Source of the DNA: Apricaphanius iberus | Lineage: Eukaryota; Chordata; Actinopteri; Cyprinodontiformes; Aphaniidae | Reading direction: 5' to 3' | NCBI GenBank assembly: GCA_028564705.1 | Contig: JAPXFQ010002840.1 | Span: 1,349,501-1,413,500, forward strand | DNA length: 64,000 nt | Shown here: positions 58,401-64,000 of the stretch, piece after piece | Numbering within the stretch: the stretch's first letter is position 1 | Layout of the letters: each line of letters begins with the position of its first letter | Position numbers and translations under genes: made by a program | The notes under the pieces: generated by a model | Database searches by the model: none | What the model was told of the DNA's origin: nothing | What the model saw: the letters and a program-made list of their open reading frames with translations, nothing else

Positions 58401-58885
58401 CACATACTTTCCAAAAAAAGAAAGAAAAAAAACTCGGAAACTGTCACAAAAAATCGTAAAGTTAAAAGACAGCAATTTCGAGATTAATTTCAGATATTTT
58501 CTAGGAAAAACACATAATTTTATGAGTAGGAAAGAATAAAATTTGCGAGAAAAAATTAAGAAATTTATATGATTAAAGGCATACGTTTTCGATATCAAAA
58601 CTAAGATATTTCTGACATTCTAAAGTCAGAACATTTTAAAATAAAAAATATGCCTTTAATCATAGAAATTTCTTAGTTTTTTTCTCACAAATTTTCTACA
58701 TCAGAGTTATTTTTTTCCTAGAAAATTTCTTAAATTAATCTCAAAATTTTAACTTTTAACTCGAAATTTTACAATTTTTGTGACAGTATTTTCTTTCTCG
58801 AAAATATGTGAGGTTAATCTAAAAAATTGCGAATTTTTACTCGTAATTTTGTTACTTTTTGACATCAGAGAGTGTTTCTGGAAAA
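58378..58885. mobile_element. Foldback element C, abutting element B
   Basis: The left arm 58378-58590 (tctgagattaattgcacat, gattaaaggcatacgttttc) pairs with the right arm 58630-58885 (tgcctttaatcatagaaatt, gaaaatatgtgaatttcc). The terminal cggcggagt end is not present on either side, so it may be a partial duplication of B. Confidence 0.65.
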
Positions 58886-59243
58886 TATGTGAATTTCCCC
58901 TAAGTCGGAATTCGCTGTGGGAAACTCGGAGCGCACCTAGCCAGCCTCGGGTTTCTGCTGCGTTTGATTCTCCTCGGAAGTCTGAGCTGGCAATGACATC
59001 CTCACCCCTATTGAGAGCGTAAATATACACCCAGACAGCAATACTTGGATTTCTTATTTAATCCATGTTCACAAGGAGCCACGTTATATACTGGTTTAAT
59101 GAGAAATAAACCGTCAGGCATCTTTTGTCTGTAGTTTACACCAGCAAATTTTACTCCATTGTTTATCGGTGTTGCCATATTGGATACTGAACTTGCAGCA
59201 AGCTCCGAATGCAATTCCAGTTTAAGCTTCATTGTATATATAA
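58886..59243. other. Decayed repeat, unclassified
   Basis: ctaagtcggaattcgctgtg at the left and gttgccatattggatac at the right resemble the ends of a fish DNA element. A similar style recurs at 62255-62540. Confidence 0.3.
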
Positions 59244-59705
59244 TAGGGATGGGAATCTTGCAACAACTCACGATTCGATTCAAAATCGATTCACAATCAA
59301 TACTATTAGTAAAAAAAAAAAAAAGTGCCAATTTGTAGGGCTGAGACAATCTGCTTTTCTCCCGATTCAATTCTTTTATGATTTTTTTTGTAAGTGCGGA
59401 TTAAATTTCAATTGAGATTCTTCAACATTGCAGGTTTTTCATTCTCTATAGTATTTAAAAGATATATAATTTTCTGAATGTTCTACTTCCCACATCTTAA
59501 ACCTTTACAACAGAATGAATAAAAAGTGAAGACTTTTTAAATTAAACTGCTTCATACTTAAATATATTCATAATAAAGTGAACTTAAACTTGTTTTCCAA
59601 GCCTGGGCTGCATGTAAAAAAAAAGAACATTATAATTTTTATTTTATTCAAAAACATCGATTCAAAATCATTACGTAAAGAATAAATGTTTTTCCTCCAC
59701 CCCTA
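59244..59705. mobile_element. hAT MITE with perfect 8-bp target duplication
   Basis: The ends tagggatgggaatcttgc and ttcctccacccct are inverted. ATATATAA occurs at 59236-59243 and 59706-59713. Internal words atcgattca and its reverse are frequent. 462 bp, non-coding. Confidence 0.8.
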
Positions 59706-59713
59706 ATATATAA

Positions 59714-60797
59714 CCTAGTGATAAATGATTTATTAGCGTTTCTGACAGCTTGTATTGCATTACTTCTGTTATTGCTTGAATGGATAAAAAAGATACATCA
59801 ATAAATACATCTACAAAACCCACTGGCTTGCAGTTTAAGCATCAACTCTCATCTGATATCATTCCTAATATCGAATTTCCACAAGTTATAGGCACCGTTA
59901 GACCTGCTTTTTTTTAAAATCTACCCAGAGAAATGACAATGAGGTGTGTGTGGACTCCGACTGTGGACATTTTCAAGTGGCCAAACAGGAAGCGCACCCT
60001 GGTTGAGGAATCGTTTTTAAAACTATATGCGTTCCTAAATATACTCACAAAAGGAACATTTACTGGAAAAAAAAAATTTTACACACACACTTCTAAAAAC
60101 AAATAAAAGTATGGTAAGAATAAGATTACATTGTGTAGTTAGTTTCCAGATTGTTCTTGTGCTTCCGCTTGTTGGAAACAGTCCGGGTGCCTGTATCTGC
60201 TGTATGAAGGCCAGGGGAATGACACGGCCAAGACTGGATTATGAATAGATCTCGATGAAACGTAGACAGGAGCCTCGAGGCAACTGATCAAACTCCTACC
60301 CAGAATGTGTATTTTTCCATTTGGATGTTTATTCCCCTAATTATTCACATGACTTTCGTCTAGTTCCTCCATGAAGGGGTTTGCTTGTGTTGTGCATCAT
60401 TGCAACAAAGAAAGGGTCACTATGTGAGAAGACAGCATGGACTGCAGGAACGTTACACTACTATAAAATAAAAAGGAAGCAGTCAGATTTTATTATCAAA
60501 GGTCTTTCAAGGTGTTTGGAGGTATATTCCATTATTCCTAAAAATAAATCTCACCAGTGCCTCCTGCTGTTTTTCCAGATTAACTCCTGCTTCCACCAAG
60601 AATGATCTGCCAGCAGACCAACCCAACCTGGTTGGCCCAACAGTTTGGGGAAAGGTTGATCAGAAGCTATGCTTGTTTGCCTTGGTCTTTAGAAATTATT
60701 TTGAAAAAATACACAAAACAGAATTTGTTTGAAAAAAACGTTGTTTTTAAGAAAACCTGCCGCCATGCATATGGTGAGTTCTGTTTACCTCAAAAGT
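59714..60797. other. Gene-free stretch, nothing recognised
   Basis: AT-rich presumed intron, without paired repeats or exon signals that I can support. Confidence 0.3.
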
Positions 60798-62246
60798 CAG
60801 AAAGTTTGGACACACCTTCTCATTCAATGAGTTTCCTTTATTTTCATGACTATTTACATTGTAGATTCTCACTGAAGTCATCAAAACTATGAATGAACAC
60901 ATATGGAATTATGTACTTTTACAAAAAAGTGTGAAATAACCTGGCCTCCAAAGTCACCGGAACTGAACCCAATGGAGGGCAGCTTAATACAACAATCATT
61001 ACTTACTCCAAACGAATCATTAACAAAGACCCACGCAGCTCTGTCAGCCACCCTCTCTGCATTCAAACCACAAAAAGGGTGAAATAATTTGAGCTGAAAC
61101 AGAATATTTTAATAGTCCCTAAGCGAACCATCACCGTATTATCGGCGCGCTCAGACGTCACAACAAGGCAGCATTGGAGGACGTTGTTCCGGATTAATAT
61201 TTCAGAGGCTCAGGTAAAGGTTACGTCCCGTTATGAACCGATCCTCTACGCACTAAAACACTAAACGTAGCAATAATGAACAAAATATAAAACTATGATC
61301 AGCTGTTTTAAGCAGGACTCCCCTCTCCCAGCTCGCTATGAATCTCTTACAGACAGACACAGGAAACTTACCCAGGTCACGTCGCGTTGCTAACATCTGT
61401 GGCTGTTAAAATCTCCCCTCAGTTCTGCTCCTGGTCCTCAGAAGCTAAAAAACGCTTTAAAAAACCCAACAGGGGTTGGATAGACCTGCTGGCTTCAGCT
61501 CTCAGTGACTGAACTGCAGCGTTGGAGCCCATCAACACTGGTGAGTAGCTAGTTAGCTTTAGCTTTAGCCTACAGCTGAAGAGCTGAAGTGAATTTGAAT
61601 AAACTTTATTGACAAACTAAACCAAGGGTTTCAGCCATTAATATTATAAAGTATAATAAAATGTTTAAAAGATTAAAAAGCATAAAAATAAGCCTTTAAT
61701 TTAAATGACTTACATGATTAAAAAATATATATAATATAGTGGTTAATAATATTACTTTTCTTTGTATTTACTGATGTTACTCAGGTCTCTTGGTTTGTTT
61801 CTGTGTCTTACAAACTTACTTATGATAAAAAGGAAGTGTTTGGAAATGTAATTTATTTAATTCTTAGTTAAAATTAATTTATTGAAGAATAACAAAATGA
61901 CTGGGGAGGCACTTAAAATATATTTTTTACATTATGTGATTTTTATCGATATGCTTTTTTCTATATCGTCCAGCCCTACTGGGAACTCCTTCAAGACTGT
62001 TGGAAAACCATTTCTGGTGACTACCTCTGGAAGCTCAAGAGAATGCAAAGCAGTAATCAGAGCAAAGGGTGGCTACTTTGAGGAATCTAAAATATAACAC
62101 TTTTTGTTTAAGTACATACAGTAATTCCATACATCATGTGTTCCTTCATAGTTTTGATGCCCTTAATTGGGAATCTACAATGTAGTCATGAAAAGAAAGA
62201 AAACTCATTGAATGAGAAGGTATGTCCAAACGTTTGGTCTCTACTG
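60798..62246 (+). mobile_element. Tc1-like element split by a large insertion
   Basis: The left part 60798-60977 (gtttggacacaccttctcat, ccaaagtcaccggaactgaa) and right part 61980-62246 (gggaactccttcaagactgt, cagagcaaagggtggctact, aacgtttggtctctactg) align with the copy at 34549-35068. TA lies at 62247-62248. The middle of the transposase C-terminus is replaced by foreign DNA. Confidence 0.75.
60978..61979. mobile_element. Insertion within the Tc1 copy, right edge hAT-like
   Basis: The right edge tttctatatcgtccagccct is the usual end of a hAT-type fish element. The left edge ggcagcttaatac does not match it, and some Tc1 sequence is missing, so insertion was accompanied by deletion or there are two events. 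The 61130-61560 part is more GC-rich, with no recognisable coding content. Confidence 0.5.
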
Positions 62247-62248
62247 TA

Positions 62249-63707
62249 GTCGGACAAGTTGGGATTCCAATATGGCGACATACTTTACTGTCCATATGCA
62301 AACAGCACTTTTATTTTGATAAGAGCTGCAAGCTCTTCATGTAAGATGGATTTTAGACACGTTCTTACTAGTGTGTCGTGTAAAATGAGACATTTTTCCA
62401 CCACAGCTACTTTTGTTGATGTGAGGAGCGGTCATTTTGAAAGTCGAAGTCAGAGCAAATAAAAAAACTCTGACTTTTTTCCAGTTTACTTTCCCCACTT
62501 GGAAGTCAATATTTCCAAATTCCAGGAAGCAAGAACACAGCATTAGTGACTGTAAATAAAGCTTTGTTTCCTCTCAAAAGGCCTTGCGGTTTCCCGTGTT
62601 TGCCGGCACCTGGTAGCGATATCTCACAGGTTGCAGTTCTGACCAACCACTTCCTTCTGGGTCCCAGAAAGCTGGAGCATTATTGTCAGAGCCACTTCTC
62701 GTCACTGGCTTTCTTTGCGTTTGCTTTTTTTTCCTCTCGCAGGAAGGCAGGTGGAAACATGTTCTGCTCACTAAGGGGGTGGGGGGGGGGGGCTGAAGAA
62801 GAGCTGAGGGGGTCGGTGGAGGAGAAGGGGGTGGAGGCCATGTCCACCAGACACCTTTCTAAACTGGTATAATTTCAGTGACTCAGCTGACATAGTTAGG
62901 AGTCCCATGTCGCCCAGCCCTCCGCGCTATCATCTCCTCTAACACCCCTGTGAGCACGCTCAGAAGAGCCTGGATGTCACTGCGCTGAGGTGAACAGGTG
63001 TTAGGGAGCCGGGCGGCCCGGTCCGCCTCACAGCGCTACTTCCGCCTCAGTGGACTCCCCACCCCTTTCTCCTCCCCCAGCCCCGTGAGCTGTAGTTAAA
63101 TAAAGCTCTGTGCTCTTTGCTCACCCCCGTCAAACTGTCTGTTGTTGGCCTAAGGCGGGGGAAGTTTCCTGGGTGAAGACTCTGAAGGACCCACACTGAA
63201 GGGTCGGAGGTCACATCTATTCGTTTGCAAAAAATACTGTTTTCTTTTTCTCTCTCTGAGGGGCTTGGAGCTGATTTCGTCTTAACCTTTTACTGCTACC
63301 AACAACATATTGGAAGTCTAAATGTTCGATCAGCATTAAGAATATGCATTTCTGTTTTCACGATGCTGCTGTTCACCAGTGGAACCTCATACATGTTGTC
63401 AGGCTCCCTGATGGTGCAATATCCGGCTGAAGATATGGGCTAAAACATATAAAACTAACACTAAGCCAGCTTCGATCTGACGGGTGAGGCAGTTAGAAAT
63501 GCTTCAGAGTTCTTTCAATTAACCCTTTAAAAGACCTTATTCATTAGGCCTAATTCCGATATTAACATTTCAACATCCCATTTTGTGCACGGGGGAGCAG
63601 TCGCTGTAAAATTGTATTTTGCTGTGATTTCAAAACGAGAAATTTTCTGTGGAGACTTAATGATGGAGCAAAGGATAAAACAACCAGCCTGCCGAGTAAC
63701 ACAACTA
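62249..63707. other. Gene-free stretch, partly GC-rich
   Basis: 62780-63160 is GC-rich with G and C runs (a long run of G near 62785) and moderate CpG; it could be a regulatory block of the gene starting at 57150. No exon with sound splice sites was found. Confidence 0.3.
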
Positions 63708-64000
63708 CAGTACAGACCAAAAGTTTGGACACAAACTTCTCATTCATGTAGATTCTCAACTAACGGCATCAAAACTATGAATGAACACATGATTTATGGA
63801 ATTACTGTATGTACTTAAACAAAAAGGGTGAAATAACTGAATACGTGTTATATTTTAGATTCTTCAAAGTAGCCGCCCTTTGCTCTGATTACTGCTTTGC
63901 ATTCTCTTGAGCTTCCAGAGGTCGTCACCAGAAATGGTTTTCCAACAGTCTTGAAGGAGTTCCCAGAGATGCTTAGTACTTGTTGGCCCTTTTGCCTTCA
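63708..64000 (-). mobile_element. Tc1-like element, cut by window end
   Basis: TA at 63706-63707 is followed by cagtacagaccaaaagtttg. On the minus strand the transposase tail reads KAKGPTSTKHLWELLQDCW and then KTISGDDLWKLKRMQSS. The rest lies beyond 64000. Confidence 0.8.

Noticed and set aside
58209..58598. 129-residue frame on the minus strand
   Set aside because: It is an AT-rich frame within the foldback elements, and its mirror occurs on the other strand as well.
1..64000. CRISPR arrays, bacterial operons or phage elements
   Set aside because: The introns, TATA and polyA signals and repeat families are vertebrate. No spaced direct repeats of CRISPR type were seen.

Overview
The window reads as a teleost (ray-finned) fish chromosome. 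Genes are split by GT-AG introns. The repeats are a typical fish set: Tc1 and hAT DNA transposons, L2-type LINE tails, tRNA-headed SINEs, a Ty3/gypsy element and a TTAA-flanked THAP element. Protein-coding sequence is a few percent of the DNA. All exon calls come from reading splice signals and frames by eye, with no transcript data.

Layout. 1-2028: left-truncated Ty3/gypsy retrotransposon on the minus strand (LTR, tRNA-Leu primer site, open gag-pol frame). 2106-3550: a DNA element with 23-bp inverted ends. 3554-6640: repeats and unannotated DNA. 6640-27400: GTSE1 on the plus strand, 11 coding exons joining to exactly 702 codons plus stop, with transposon-filled introns. 27400-31460: transposon remnants. 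31468-41855: a secreted six-cysteine astacin metalloprotease, 7 exons, 256 aa, plus strand. 42000-55400: gene-poor, AT-rich, repeat-rich DNA with LINE, Tc1 and hAT pieces. 55430-58880: foldback repeats on both sides of a CpG-rich block that probably holds the first exon of a further plus-strand gene (57150-57230). 58880-64000: its presumed first intron, with hAT and Tc1 copies; the last Tc1 copy runs off the window.

Roles. GTSE1 in other vertebrates is a G2/M microtubule plus-end and clathrin-binding protein; the C-terminal LIDL motifs are plain here. The protease belongs to the fish family that includes hatching enzymes, nephrosin and patristacin. The two genes show no functional link.

The most notable structures are a three-deep transposon nest in the last GTSE1 intron, a decayed THAP domain inside a TTAA-flanked element, a RecQ-like helicase fragment abutting a decayed LINE-type ORF1, a Tc1 transposase that lost its second catalytic Asp by a short deletion, foldback elements facing each other across a CpG promoter, and a retrotransposon that is still open reading frame as far as it can be seen. 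I found no clearly new biological system.
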